DNA of 64,000 nucleotides from Bacillota bacterium (GCA_023410535.1 JAEYPR010000021.1:1-64000), one strand, 5' to 3'; shown: positions 24,477-34,402, numbered from the stretch's first letter. Notes: generated by a model from the letters alone, not told the origin. Numbers and translations: made by a program.

Positions 24477-25729
24477 ATGAATCAGGTCATCGCCTTATGT
24501 CATGGCGAGGTTTTGACGCCCCACCGCAAAATATTCGATGGGACGGTGCTGATCGCCGACGGGCGGATCGTTGATTATGGGCCGGCTGCGGCGGTCGCGC
24601 TCCCGCAAACGGCCCAATTATTGACGTCTCCGGCTACCGGATCAGTCCGGGATTTATTGACACGCATCTTCACGGCGGCTGGGGCGGTGACGTAATGAAC
24701 GGCGACCCGGCGGAACTGCTCCGGATGGCCGGCGGTTTAGCGGAAAAAGGGGTAACCGCATTTGTCCCGACCACCCTAGCCGGCCCGTGGGACCAGATCA
24801 CCCGGGCGGTGGACGCGGTCGCGGCGGCGATGCGCCAGCCGGGTCGCGGCGCGCGAATCCTCGGAGTTCACCTGGAAGGACCGTATTTTCATCCGGCGCA
24901 ACGCGGCGCCCAAAATTTAGCCCATCTCGCCACGCCGCGGCCCGAAGATTACCTGCCGTTGTTAGACCGTTATTCGATCATTCGCCGGGTCTCCGCCGCC
25001 CCCGAACTGCCGGGCGCGCTGGAGTTGGGGCAGGAATTACGGCGGCGCGGCATCGTGGCGGCGATCGCCCATTCCGATGCGACGTATCAACAGGTCGTAA
25101 CTGCGGTTGAGCATGGCTATAGCCATGTTACCCACCTGTTTTCAGGCATGTCCACTGTGAAACGGATCGATGCCTACCGGGTGTCCGGCGTCCTGGAAGC
25201 CGCTTTGTTATTGGATGAGTTGACGACCGAGATCATCGCCGACGGGCATCATTTGCCCCCGAGTTTGATGCGGTTAGCGTTGAAAAATAAAGGGTTGGAC
25301 CGAATCTGTCTGGTCAGTGACGCCATGGAGGCTGCCGGTTTGGGGGCGGGCAACTACCAATTGGGTGGACTGGCGGTGGTGGTTGAAGCAGCGATCCCCG
25401 AGGTTTTTGAGATCCCGACCCAAGCGCGGAATCGCGTGGCGAAGCTGGCCGACCGGAGCGCGTTCGCCGGCAGCGTGGCGACAATGGATCAATTGGTCCG
25501 TAATCTAGTGCAGTGGGTTGGTTTGGATATTTTGGACGCGGTTCGCTTGGCAACCTTCAATCCGGCGCGGTTGGAAGGGATTGATCATGAGACCGGTTCG
25601 ATTGCTAAAGGAAAACGGGCGGATCTGATTGTATTCGATCAGGATGTCGAAGTTCAGTTGACTATGGTGGCCGGGGAGCTTGTCGTGAATAAGTTGTCCG
25701 GCATGACGCCGGGAGCCCGGGGCGAGTGA
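24477..25729 (+). pseudogene. nagA: N-acetylglucosamine-6-phosphate deacetylase, interrupted by a -1 frameshift
   Basis: The enzyme family deacetylates GlcNAc-6-P to GlcN-6-P. The first frame (24477 onwards) gives the beta-sandwich start, TVLIADGRIVDYG, and reads correctly to LL at 24621-24623. The protein then continues in the next frame as DVSGYRISPGFIDTHLHGG, with metal-ligand HLH, HLEGPYFHP, IAHSDAT, VTHLFSGM and the catalytic LVSDAMEA. Base G24623 would serve both TTG and GAC, so one G appears to be missing. The rest of the frame is intact to 25729 (about 417 residues if repaired). This is either a recent pseudogene or a consensus error. No nagB neighbour is present; an MFS transporter follows. 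Confidence 0.85.
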
Positions 25730-25876
25730 AGCGACTCGAATCCGCCGCCGCACATCACCGAGCGGATGACACGGCCCATTCCCGGCGATCTTGGCAAACC
25801 AGCTAAGTTGTAATAAATTCAACAGATGAACTCAGCGTTAACTTTCGCAACCGAAACCCGAAATAAGCTTGGGCTG

Positions 25877-25885
25877 TGTTATAAT
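25877..25885 (+). promoter_or_regulatory. Extended -10 promoter of the MFS gene
   Basis: TG at 25877-25878, one base, then perfect TATAAT at 25880-25885. No strong -35 is seen, which is usual for an extended -10 promoter. Confidence 0.6.
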
Positions 25886-25932
25886 GGAAATTACGATTGC
25901 GATTCATGCTGATTGCCGGATGGAGTTCTTTG

Positions 25933-27144
25933 ATGCCGAAGAAGTCGAATATATGGGTGCTGGCGATATACTATTCGCTCATTTTTATGGGAGGAGCGGG
26001 TTTTTACTCATATATCGGCCTTTATTACGCCCAGATTCATTTGAATAACGCCCAGATCGGAATTATCGCCTCGGTCGGAGGGTTAATCGGATTGCTCATT
26101 CAACCGCACTGGGGTTCTTTGGCCGACCGGTCTTCCAATAAGAATGTCATACTGCAGGTCGCGCTGTTGCTTTCGGCCGTTACCACCTGGCTGTTGCCGC
26201 TGGCGGGAGAAAATTTTTGGCTGGTCATCGCGGCCACGGCGATAATGGGCGTCTTCGCCAGCGCCATCCATCCTTTGGGCGACTCGATCGCATTGGAGTT
26301 GGCGCAGCGGGAAAAGTTCAAGTTTTCAACCGTGCGGACCGTCGGCTCGTTGGGTTTTGCGCTGATGGCGGCTCTCGCCGGGAAGATCTTTGCCGTCGAT
26401 ATCAGTTATATCTTTCTGCTCTTCTTTCTGTTTCGTTTGGGCGCTTTTATCAATGTCTATTTTGTTCCGCCGGTGGCCGGTCATGCCCGCGCCAAAAGTG
26501 CGGCGCGGTTTATGACCCTTTTTCAAGACACCAAATTGGTCGTCTTTTATTGTTACATTTTTTTGCTTTCCAGTACGTTTGGGTTTTTCAATGCGTTCCA
26601 CGCGATCTATAGCAAGCAAATAGGGATCGGCACGGAATTGGTGGGTTTGGGGATCATGGCCGGTTCGCTCAGTCAATTTCCGTTCATGATCTTCTTTGAC
26701 AAACTCTATCAAAAACTGGGGATTATTAAGATTTTGCTCATCTCGGGGTTGGTCTACACGCTCCGCTGGACGTTGCTGGTGGTCGGTTTTGGACCGGCAA
26801 CGATCGTTCCGCTCTGGACGCTGCACGGTTTTAACTATATCGTTCTTTATCTCAGTCTCGCCGAATATATTGGCCGGAACGCTCCACCCGAATTGCGTAC
26901 GCGTGGACAGGTGATGAACACCATGGTGCTGTCCGGGTTAAGTTCGATTGTCGGGAGTTCGTTGGGGGGCGCCATCGCCGCCGCCATTGGGATTCGGGGA
27001 ACCTTTATCGCCAGTGCGGTACTTTGTTTCATTGGTGTCTGCGGTTTTCTAATCGTGATCCGGTGGTTGCCGGCTTTCCGCCAGTCGGCGGACCAACCGG
27101 GAGCGATCCAAGAATTGGCGATCTGCGCGAAACAGACCGAATAA
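25933..27144 (+). CDS. Major facilitator superfamily transporter (MFS_1-like)
   Basis: A membrane protein of 403 residues with about twelve hydrophobic segments. The loop between helices 2 and 3 reads PHWGSLADRSSNKN, the MFS signature (G-x-x-x-D-R). The overall layout resembles the LacY/nucleoside-symporter-like MFS_1-like group. Start 25933 follows GGATGGAG; in-frame TTG 25897 and ATG 25906 upstream would add 9-12 residues. It lies directly after the damaged nagA and may import an amino sugar or export a product; the substrate is unknown. Confidence 0.85.
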   Translation: MPKKSNIWVLAIYYSLIFMGGAGFYSYIGLYYAQIHLNNAQIGIIASVGGLIGLLIQPHWGSLADRSSNKNVILQVALLLSAVTTWLLPLAGENFWLVIAATAIMGVFASAIHPLGDSIALELAQREKFKFSTVRTVGSLGFALMAALAGKIFAVDISYIFLLFFLFRLGAFINVYFVPPVAGHARAKSAARFMTLFQDTKLVVFYCYIFLLSSTFGFFNAFHAIYSKQIGIGTELVGLGIMAGSLSQFPFMIFFDKLYQKLGIIKILLISGLVYTLRWTLLVVGFGPATIVPLWTLHGFNYIVLYLSLAEYIGRNAPPELRTRGQVMNTMVLSGLSSIVGSSLGGAIAAAIGIRGTFIASAVLCFIGVCGFLIVIRWLPAFRQSADQPGAIQELAICAKQTE

Positions 27145-27155
27145 TGAAAATATAA

Positions 27156-27200
27156 AAGCGAAAGCCCTGGTTACCGGTTGGTTAGCCAGGGCTTTCGCTT
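27156..27200. terminator. Long-stem terminator between convergent MFS and GH28 genes
   Basis: Perfect 15-bp arms AAGCGAAAGCCCTGG and CCAGGGCTTTCGCTT around a 15-nt loop. On the reverse strand it is followed by TTATATTTTC, so it best fits termination of the GH28 gene. Confidence 0.85.
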
Positions 27201-27229
27201 AAGTACTTTGCTCAATGCGGAGCTTGAGT

Positions 27230-28675
27230 TCAGTTGATGGCTTTGCTGTTGCCGACCAATTCGATTTGGGAGTTGGCGTCGCCTTTTAAGGCCAAGAAGT
27301 TGGTTTGGCCTTTGCGTAATTTGCAGCCTTGCACCAAAACTTGTTTGGTGTTTTCCAACCGGATCACCGGTTGGCTGGAATCGGCGGCTTTGGCCGCGCA
27401 ACGGATCAGATCGATGTTCTCCGAATTCTCAATGGTGAACGCGGGGCCATCGGCGTTTTCGACCGTGACATTGTTAAAAGAGACATCGCGGACATTGGTG
27501 CAGCAAACGCCTTTTTTGACCATGGGATCGAGTCCGACCATCATTGCCGGCGCCGCCGGTGCCGCGTGATCGGCCATGCGCAGGGAGATGTTGTCAAACG
27601 AGATATCTTCGATGGGCATCTCCGGCAAACCGTACAAAAAGGCGGCCGCGGCGCGAATCTCCCGGGCGGTAATATTACTGATATGGATCCGCCGGAAGAT
27701 CGGAGTCGTTTGGTCGACCGGTTTGGGGTTGCGGTCGACCACATGGGGATCTTCCCCGCCAGGCCCGCAACGGTAGTAGAGGTGCATCACCAACGGAGTG
27801 ATCACGTCTTTCATTACGATATTATTAACCCGGATATCCTCGATCAGCCCGCCCCGGCCGCGCCGGGATTTCATCCGGATACCGCGGTCGGTCCCTTCGA
27901 AAACGCAGTTGGAGATGACGACGTTCCGAACCCCGCCGCTCATTTCACTCCCGATAACCACGCCGCCGTGGCCGTGAACCATGGTGCAGTTAGTGATGGT
28001 AATATTCTCACAGGGAACCCGTTTGCTGCATTCTTCAGTGCCGGCTTTCAAGGTAATGCAGTCATCGCCGACATCGATATGGCAGTTGGAGATGTGGACG
28101 TTTTTACAGGATTCGGGGTTAATCCCGTCGGTATTGGGAGATTGAGCCGGATTTTTAATTGTCACTTTAGTGACGGTGATGTTTTCGGTTTCGATCGGGT
28201 TGATAGTCCACGCCGGCGAGTTGGTCAGGGTAATTCCTTCGATCAAGACGTTTTGGCAATTGTCAAAACTGATGAAGCGCGGCCGGGGATAAGCCAATTC
28301 GTGATTGCGGAACCGTTCCCACCAAGGCTTGCCTTGACCGTCAAGGATGCCGCGGCCGGTGACTGCTACATTTCGTAGCTCTTTGCCATAGATCAGCGGG
28401 GAATAAACTTCACGGTCCACGCCTTCCCAACGGGAGAAGACAACCGGATAGTCCTTAATATCCTGGCTAAACAAGAGAATGGCGCCGGCTTCGACATTGA
28501 GAGTAATATTGCTTTCCAAGTGAATCGGTCCGGTGAGATAGGTTCCGGCGGGAACGTGAACCGTACCGCCACCCATCCCGATACAAGCTTGAATTGCCGC
28601 CGCGAAGGCTTCGGTGCATAAGGTTTTTCCGTCGGGAACCGCACCGAAATCAGTGATGGTGATATTGTTTGCCAT
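27230..28675 (-). CDS. GH28 polygalacturonase, intracellular type
   Basis: A 481-residue beta-helix enzyme of family GH28. The motifs are NTDGINPES, DVGDDCITLKAG, HGHGGVVIGSE and GIRMKSRRGRGG, covering the catalytic aspartates, histidine and substrate-binding Arg-x-Lys. There is no signal peptide from the chosen start, so it probably trims imported galacturonate oligomers, like exo-acting cytoplasmic polygalacturonases. The ATG at 28675 follows TTTGGAGGT; an upstream extension of about 31 residues is possible but lacks such a site. It is divergent from the AraC-type regulator across a 309-bp gap. A 349-codon frame on the other strand is a shadow of the beta-helix repeats. Confidence 0.92.
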   Translation of the reverse strand: MANNITITDFGAVPDGKTLCTEAFAAAIQACIGMGGGTVHVPAGTYLTGPIHLESNITLNVEAGAILLFSQDIKDYPVVFSRWEGVDREVYSPLIYGKELRNVAVTGRGILDGQGKPWWERFRNHELAYPRPRFISFDNCQNVLIEGITLTNSPAWTINPIETENITVTKVTIKNPAQSPNTDGINPESCKNVHISNCHIDVGDDCITLKAGTEECSKRVPCENITITNCTMVHGHGGVVIGSEMSGGVRNVVISNCVFEGTDRGIRMKSRRGRGGLIEDIRVNNIVMKDVITPLVMHLYYRCGPGGEDPHVVDRNPKPVDQTTPIFRRIHISNITAREIRAAAAFLYGLPEMPIEDISFDNISLRMADHAAPAAPAMMVGLDPMVKKGVCCTNVRDVSFNNVTVENADGPAFTIENSENIDLIRCAAKAADSSQPVIRLENTKQVLVQGCKLRKGQTNFLALKGDANSQIELVGNSKAIN

Positions 28676-28984
28676 TGATTTAACCTCCAAAAGATTCGCT
28701 ATAACATTGTTTGCTGTCTTGTTGACGCACATTTGTCCGTCCCGGGGCTGAACCCATTTAATTTTCATTCTGCGCCGCTTGAAGCCTCATGGGCCGGGAG
28801 ACGAAGATAGTTTTTTGCGATATTAGCGCCCTCAGTATACAATCATACTGCATCTCGTCGATAAAATCTGCGTCTTTTTTGCCATCAATACCAAAAAATT
28901 TTCTGATTTTGCTAAGTAATTTCGTTTTTGAACCGCAATATTTATCGAAAATCGCAAAAATAGGCTACCAATAAATTTTACGAA

Positions 28985-29878
28985 ATGTTAAAATTAGGTT
29001 CGGGTGATATGATGGAAGTTAATAATTGTGAATTTCGAAACTCCGCCAATACGTTTGCGTTGTCCGGCAAGAAGGCTTTGGGACACTATAACATGTCCGG
29101 AAACCATCTCCATGATTACTACGAATTATATTATTTAGTCTCCGGTGAGCGTTATTATTTTGTCAAAGATCGCACTTTTTATATTAAAACCGGCGATCTG
29201 GTTCTTATTCCGCCGCATGAGCTCCACAAAACGACCGACACTGGAGTCCCGGGACATGAACGGGTGCTGCTGTATTTTACCGAAGACTATATGATGCCGG
29301 CCGGTAATTCATTGCGAGATGTTTTAAACGCGTTGTTTGTCAACGGGCCAAGTGTCATCCCGCTGACTTTGCCTGCCCAAAATCAGTTGGAAGATTTATT
29401 GCAAAAGATGTTGACTGAAGTTCGAGAACGATCAGTCGGATTTGAACTGGCGTTGCAAGGGTTTCTCCTGCAATTGTTGGTAAATCTCACGCGATATCAG
29501 CAATATCATCAAAACGATCTGATGGACGCGTTTGAACATCCAAGCCAAATTCATCAGAAGATCTCGGAAATTGTCCAATATATCAATCAAAATTTTTATG
29601 ACACACTAACCCTGTCAATCCTTTCGGAACGTTTTTACATCAGTCCCTACTACCTAAGCCGGATCTTTAAAGAGACCACCGGTTTCACCTTTGTGGAATA
29701 TTTGAGTAACGTGCGGATCAAAGAGGCCCAAAAACTGTTGCGGGATTCGCGCTGGAAAGTAATCCAGGTGGCGGAGAAGGTCGGCTTTGGCAACATCGCC
29801 CATTTTGGCAGGGTTTTTAAGAACATCACCGGTAAAACACCATTACAATACCGCAAACAACAGACACAGATCATATAA
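28985..29878 (+). CDS. AraC-family regulator with N-terminal cupin sensor domain
   Basis: A 297-residue regulator. Residues about 35-115 form a cupin-type arm with HLHDYYELYYLVSGE and PHELHKTTD, the usual sugar-sensing domain. Residues about 195-297 contain the two AraC helix-turn-helix motifs (LSILSERFYISPYYLSRIFKETTG and IQVAEKVGFGNIAHFGRVFKNITG). It lies divergently from the GH28 gene and upstream of the pectin transporter locus, so it likely responds to galacturonate or rhamnose-containing sugars. The start at 28985 has no clear ribosome binding site; ATG 29012, behind GGTGAT, is an alternative that shortens it by nine residues. Confidence 0.88.
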   Translation: MLKLGSGDMMEVNNCEFRNSANTFALSGKKALGHYNMSGNHLHDYYELYYLVSGERYYFVKDRTFYIKTGDLVLIPPHELHKTTDTGVPGHERVLLYFTEDYMMPAGNSLRDVLNALFVNGPSVIPLTLPAQNQLEDLLQKMLTEVRERSVGFELALQGFLLQLLVNLTRYQQYHQNDLMDAFEHPSQIHQKISEIVQYINQNFYDTLTLSILSERFYISPYYLSRIFKETTGFTFVEYLSNVRIKEAQKLLRDSRWKVIQVAEKVGFGNIAHFGRVFKNITGKTPLQYRKQQTQII

Positions 29879-29913
29879 AATTACATGTATAACAGCGTTT
29901 ATCGAATCTAAAC

Positions 29914-29962
29914 ATGTCGCGCCAAATATTACCAACTTCTTTGAGGGGCGACATATTTTCCG
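29914..29962 (+). terminator. Probable terminator of the AraC gene
   Basis: ATGTCGC and GCGACAT form a 7-bp stem, extended through one mismatch by CC/GG, across a loop of about 20 nt, followed by ATTTTCC. It is weaker than the other terminators here. Confidence 0.45.
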
Positions 29963-29967
29963 TAATT

Positions 29968-30023
29968 TATAAATTGCAATAAATACTGCCGTTAATTGGT
30001 TTAAAAATCTATTGCAATTTATA
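29968..30023. promoter_or_regulatory. Perfect 14-bp inverted repeat with TTGCAA core
   Basis: TATAAATTGCAATA (29968-29981) and its exact reverse complement TATTGCAATTTATA (30010-30023) are 28 bp apart. Both contain the palindrome ATTGCAAT. It lies between the two AraC-family genes and is a candidate regulator binding site for the downstream sensor gene. Confidence 0.5.
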
Positions 30024-30085
30024 TATTCTTTTTTCAAAAATTAAGATAATATATTAATAATGCCATAAGATTATTTGAAAATTTG

Positions 30086-30147
30086 ACCCTTTGATACTCA
30101 AAACACCAATTGTTCAGTTATTCATCCTGGTTTGAGTGTCAAAGGGT
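30086..30147 (+). promoter_or_regulatory. Long hairpin in the leader of the membrane AraC sensor gene
   Basis: ACCCTTTGATACTCAAA (30086-30102) pairs along its full length with TTTGAGTGTCAAAGGGT (30131-30147), one pair being G-U, around a 28-nt loop. No T-run follows, so a terminator is unlikely. It ends about 48 bp before the start codon and could be an operator or an RNA structure controlling translation. Confidence 0.5.
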
Positions 30148-30195
30148 ACTTCTGGAGTTAGGCGCAATTTCAAAAAATCTAACATGTAGGAAGTA

Positions 30196-32640
30196 ATGTC
30201 ATTGGGCTTATTCAATTTAAACCAAATGAAAACGAAAGCTGCGAAAGCATTACAACTGGGACGTTCTTCGCTGAAGCTCTCACGGGCGCTGCCGAAACGT
30301 GATAGTGTCATGTTTACGTGGATCTTATCATATGCCTTGATTCTGCTGGTTCCGGTGGTGATCACCACGATCAGCTATTTCATTACCGCCAATGTCCTGG
30401 AGAAGGAGATCAGCAAATCCAATACGGTTTTGTTGAAAAAAGTCCAGCAACAAATGGACAGCCTCTTGGAAGAGGCGGGACGGCTCGGGAATGAAATTGC
30501 CATTGACGCGCGGGTCAATGATTTTCTGAAACGGAAAAAAGCAACGGAATTGGGCGCTTATGATATTTATCAATTGGTCAGGAATCTAAGGGCGTATAAG
30601 ATCATCAACAGTTCAATCGATGATTTTTATGTCTATTTTAAAAATTTGGATCTGGTTATTTCGTCCGATGGCAGTTATGACAGCAAGTCTTATTTTATGT
30701 TGTATTTGAACAATACCGGATTGAGCTATCAGCAATGGCATAGAATGGTATCGAATTATTACCGGGACGCCGCGTTTCCGGTGCGGTATGAAGACAGCAC
30801 CGGGGAAATCTATAAAACGATTGCTTTTACCCGTTCGCTTCCTTTGTATTACACGAACGAATCTTCGGCCAACGTGGTAATTATTTTGAATGAATCGCGC
30901 TTTATGAACGATGTCTGGGACATTGGGGCCTTAAACCAAGGGTTAGCCCTGATCGTCGATAAAAATAACAATGTGCTTGCTTCCTCCAATCATATGACCC
31001 GGTTCGCCGGGATTGACTTTAAAAAGATCAGCGATGATGATGGGGGTCTGTTCCATCAGCGGCTCAACGGGAAAAATTCAGTCGTCTCTTATATTACGTC
31101 CAAAAAATCGGAGTGGCGTTATTTGGTAATCACGCCGGTGAGCGTTTTTCGGGCCAAAGCCGATTATGTCCGTAACTTAACTATTTTCAGTTTATTGCTC
31201 TGTCTGGTCATTGGGGGCTTTATTTGTTACCGCGCGTTGCGAAAAAATTATAACCCGATTGAGCAACTGATCAAATTATTAGAGGATTATCAAGGTTCAA
31301 GCTTCGATAAGAAAAATAATGAATATTCCTTCATTCAACAAGCCATCGCCAAGGCTTACTCCGATTTGGAAGCGGTCGACTCTACTGTGCAACAGCAGAA
31401 CAAGTTGTTACGCACGCATTTTCTAACCCGTTTGCTGCAGGGTAAAGATACCGATACCCGGTTGATCCAGGACCGGTTGCAATTTCATGACATTCATTTT
31501 AAAACCGACCATTTCGGAGTCATGGCATTTTATATCGATGACTTTTACGGCATGGATCTCGATACCTTAAATGCTTCGGACCAAGCGGCTTTGGAAAATT
31601 TTAAAAAAGCGCAAGCTGTCATTGTCAGCACGATCAATGATCGGTTGGAGAATAATCTCGGTTTTACAACCGATGTCGATGATTTATTGGTCTGTCTAAT
31701 CAACTTGGAAACGGGCGGAGCGGAAGGAAAGCAGGCGATGATCCGGATTGCCACCGAATCCCAAAGAATTTTGCGCGACAACTATCAAATCCAGGTGATG
31801 GTCTCGGCCAGCGGCATTCATAACGCGGCCGGCATCGCCGAAGCGTTTACTGAGACATTGCAAGCAATGGAATATAAAAAGTTGCTTGGCATTGAAGACC
31901 TGGTGCTTCACGAGGATTTGAACGACTTGCCCAAGGGGGATTATTATTACCCGTTGGAAAAAGAGCAACAGTTGATCAATTGTATTAAAACCGGGGATTT
32001 GGAACGGTCGAAGCTAATTTTGGACGAGATTTTTTGCAATAATTTTGAAAAATCGATTTTGCCGGTGAAGATCGCCCGTTGTCTGATGTTCAACTTGGTC
32101 AGCACCATGATTAAAACGGTCAATGAAATTAACGATGCGAACCGTCAAGGTTTTCTTGATGAATTGAATCCGATTGAAAAACTGTTGAACTGCGAATCAA
32201 TCAATGAAATGAAATTGGAAATGATGACCATCCTGGCCCGCTTCTGCGAATACATTCAGCTGAAAAATAAGGAGCGATCCAAAGGTCGTCAAAAAGAGAA
32301 TGAGATCCAACTGAAAGATCAAGTGATGGAGTTTGTCAAAGAGAACTACACTGATCCCAACTTGGGAATCACTACCATTGCGCAGCAGTTTAACGTGCAT
32401 CCGGTACATTTGTCACGGACCTTTTTGGAACAGAACGGCGAGGGTTTGTTGGATTTCATCAACCGGGTCCGTCTAAAAAAAGCGAAACAATTGTTTCGCG
32501 AACTCAGTAACTTGGATGAAGTGGCCAAAGCGGTCGGATATTCCAATACGCGTACTTTTACGCGGGCGTTTAAAAAGTATGAAGGAACCACCCCCGGTAA
32601 GTATAAAGACACCGAGAATAATTTTGGAATCGGGTCCTAA
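30196..32640 (+). CDS. Membrane-bound AraC-family transcription regulator with extracellular sensor domain
   Basis: An 814-residue protein. Two membrane helices (about 37-60 and 325-348) flank an extracellular Cache-like domain of about 265 residues. A cytoplasmic linker and helical region follow, and a C-terminal AraC DNA-binding domain (about 710-805) has LGITTIAQQFNVHPVHLSRTFLEQ and LDEVAKAVGYSNTRTFTRAFKKY. This architecture recurs in Bacillota next to LplABC-type oligosaccharide transporters and GH105 genes. It probably senses a pectin fragment outside the cell and activates the two downstream binding-protein genes. TAGGAAG precedes the ATG. Confidence 0.92.
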   Translation: MSLGLFNLNQMKTKAAKALQLGRSSLKLSRALPKRDSVMFTWILSYALILLVPVVITTISYFITANVLEKEISKSNTVLLKKVQQQMDSLLEEAGRLGNEIAIDARVNDFLKRKKATELGAYDIYQLVRNLRAYKIINSSIDDFYVYFKNLDLVISSDGSYDSKSYFMLYLNNTGLSYQQWHRMVSNYYRDAAFPVRYEDSTGEIYKTIAFTRSLPLYYTNESSANVVIILNESRFMNDVWDIGALNQGLALIVDKNNNVLASSNHMTRFAGIDFKKISDDDGGLFHQRLNGKNSVVSYITSKKSEWRYLVITPVSVFRAKADYVRNLTIFSLLLCLVIGGFICYRALRKNYNPIEQLIKLLEDYQGSSFDKKNNEYSFIQQAIAKAYSDLEAVDSTVQQQNKLLRTHFLTRLLQGKDTDTRLIQDRLQFHDIHFKTDHFGVMAFYIDDFYGMDLDTLNASDQAALENFKKAQAVIVSTINDRLENNLGFTTDVDDLLVCLINLETGGAEGKQAMIRIATESQRILRDNYQIQVMVSASGIHNAAGIAEAFTETLQAMEYKKLLGIEDLVLHEDLNDLPKGDYYYPLEKEQQLINCIKTGDLERSKLILDEIFCNNFEKSILPVKIARCLMFNLVSTMIKTVNEINDANRQGFLDELNPIEKLLNCESINEMKLEMMTILARFCEYIQLKNKERSKGRQKENEIQLKDQVMEFVKENYTDPNLGITTIAQQFNVHPVHLSRTFLEQNGEGLLDFINRVRLKKAKQLFRELSNLDEVAKAVGYSNTRTFTRAFKKYEGTTPGKYKDTENNFGIGS

Positions 32641-32697
32641 AATGCATAAGAAAGTCATTATTGGTAGAAAAAATGTCTTATCTTGTTAAATCAGGCA

Positions 32698-32727
32698 TTT
32701 ACTTTTTCTTTAGTTATCTGTTACAAT
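32698..32727 (+). promoter_or_regulatory. Promoter of the first solute-binding protein gene
   Basis: TTTACT (32698-32703), 18 bp, TACAAT (32722-32727). The same hexamers at the same spacing precede the paralogous gene at 34692-34721, which supports both as real. The weak -35 suits an activator-dependent promoter. Confidence 0.7.
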
Positions 32728-32781
32728 TAATACATGATCGCCATATTATTTGGCATCAAAAACATAAGGGAGGGTGTTTCG

Positions 32782-34347
32782 TTGAGTAAGACCTTGAAAA
32801 GCTTGTTGCTCGTTGGTTTACTGGTTTTATTGACTGGATCGGTGTTTGCGGCCAAGAGTGTTTACCCGCTCACATCCAACGTAACGCTTAAGTATTGGAT
32901 GCCGTTGCATGCCAATGTGCAATTGGTTGCCAAGAACTTTGGCGATACGGAATTTGCTAAAGAATTAGCAAAACGGACCGGTGTAAAAGCCCAATTTTTA
33001 CATCCCGCGACCGGCAATTCTGCAGCATTGGAATCATTCAACTTGATGATGGCTTCAGGAGATCTGCCAGACTTGATTGAGTATCGTTGGTTTGATATCC
33101 CGGGTGGTCCAAACTCCGCGATTGAGAACGGCTATATCTTTAAACTCAATCCGATCATGGACAAATATGCTCCGAACTTAAAAGCGTACTTAAAGAAAAA
33201 TCCCCAATACAACAAAATGGTCAAAACCGATGAAGGCAGTTATTATGTTTTCCCGTTCATCCGTGGCGACGAATCTCTTATTTCGACCGCTGGTCCGATC
33301 GTCCGTCAAGACTGGTTGGATGAATTGGGCTTAAAATCCCCGGAGACTCTTGATGAATGGTATAACGTCTTAAAAACTTTCAGAGACAAGAAAGGCGCCC
33401 CCACTCCGTTAAGCGTTCTTCAAACTGAGTTGAATGGCGCTTTCCAAGGCGGTGCCGACAGCTTCGATGGTTTCTATGTTGACAAAGGTAAAGTCCGCTA
33501 TGGTAGCATTGAACCGGCCCGTAAGCAATACTTCGAGATCATGAACAAATGGTATAAAGAAGGCTTGCTTGATAAGAACTTTGCAACCGTTACCCGCAAA
33601 GTGATCGATGCCAATATCTTAGGCGGTAAATCCGGCGCTACCTATGGTTCCGGTGGTAGCGGTCTCGGCCGTTACATGGAAGCGATGCAAGGCAAAGACG
33701 ATAAGTTTAGCTTGGTCGCCACCAAATATCCGTCACCGAAAAAAGGCCAATTGGCTAAATTCGCCAACCGTTCAGCGCCATTTGGTCCGGCGAACGACGG
33801 TAACGTCGCCATCTCCACCAAGTGCAAAAACGTTGAAGCCGCTGCTCGCATGTTAGACTATGCATACAGCCAAGAAGGTAACTTGTTCTATAACTTCGGT
33901 ATCGAAGGTATCACCTATAAAATGGTTGATAAATACCCGAAATATACCGAGTTGATCCTGAACAATCCGGACAAAATGTCCCCGACTCAAATCATGTCCA
34001 AATATATGCGTGGTTGTAACAATGGACCGTTTGTCCAAGACAAACGTTACCTTGAACAATACTACGCGTTGCCTGCCCAAAAAGCGGCGATGACCCTCTG
34101 GAAGAGTAACGACTTCGGTAAGTATAAGATTCCGCCGATCACCCCGACTCCGAAAGAAAGTGAAGAGTTGGCGAAGCTCATCAACGAAATCAATACTTAC
34201 AACGACGAAATGACCTTGAAGTTCATCATGGGCGTAGAACCGATTGCGAACTTCGACAAATACGTCGCGCAAATCAAAAAGTTAGGTATTGATCGCGCGA
34301 TCGCAATCAACCAAGCTGCTTATAACCGTTATCAGAACAGAAAGTAG
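32782..34347 (+). CDS. Oligosaccharide ABC importer solute-binding protein, LplA-like, copy 1
   Basis: A 521-residue exported binding protein of the LplA/YtcQ type (extracellular solute-binding family 1). A signal peptide ends SVFA|AKS; there is no lipobox cysteine. In Bacillus the family supports uptake of rhamnogalacturonan fragments and similar oligosaccharides. TTG 32782 is chosen because AAGGGAGGGTG sits at correct spacing and the paralogue starts at the same point; an in-frame ATG at 32734 lies in the promoter region. More than four in five residues match the next gene by eye. Confidence 0.9.
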   Translation: MSKTLKSLLLVGLLVLLTGSVFAAKSVYPLTSNVTLKYWMPLHANVQLVAKNFGDTEFAKELAKRTGVKAQFLHPATGNSAALESFNLMMASGDLPDLIEYRWFDIPGGPNSAIENGYIFKLNPIMDKYAPNLKAYLKKNPQYNKMVKTDEGSYYVFPFIRGDESLISTAGPIVRQDWLDELGLKSPETLDEWYNVLKTFRDKKGAPTPLSVLQTELNGAFQGGADSFDGFYVDKGKVRYGSIEPARKQYFEIMNKWYKEGLLDKNFATVTRKVIDANILGGKSGATYGSGGSGLGRYMEAMQGKDDKFSLVATKYPSPKKGQLAKFANRSAPFGPANDGNVAISTKCKNVEAAARMLDYAYSQEGNLFYNFGIEGITYKMVDKYPKYTELILNNPDKMSPTQIMSKYMRGCNNGPFVQDKRYLEQYYALPAQKAAMTLWKSNDFGKYKIPPITPTPKESEELAKLINEINTYNDEMTLKFIMGVEPIANFDKYVAQIKKLGIDRAIAINQAAYNRYQNRK

Positions 34348-34368
34348 TTTCGATTGCTTTAAACAAGG

Positions 34369-34402
34369 ATGGACCTGCATTGCAAGACCGGTGCAGGTCC
34401 AT
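34369..34402 (+). terminator. Hairpin after binding protein copy 1
   Basis: Perfect 11-bp arms ATGGACCTGCA and TGCAGGTCCAT with a 12-nt loop, followed by TCTGTTG. There is little T-run, so it may also protect the 3' end of the upstream message. From 34403 to 34691 nothing else is recognised. Confidence 0.65.

Noticed and set aside
27329..28378. 349-codon frame opposite the GH28 gene
   Set aside because: It lies wholly inside a well-supported GH28 coding region on the other strand and its product resembles no family; the regular beta-helix codon pattern keeps the opposite frame open.
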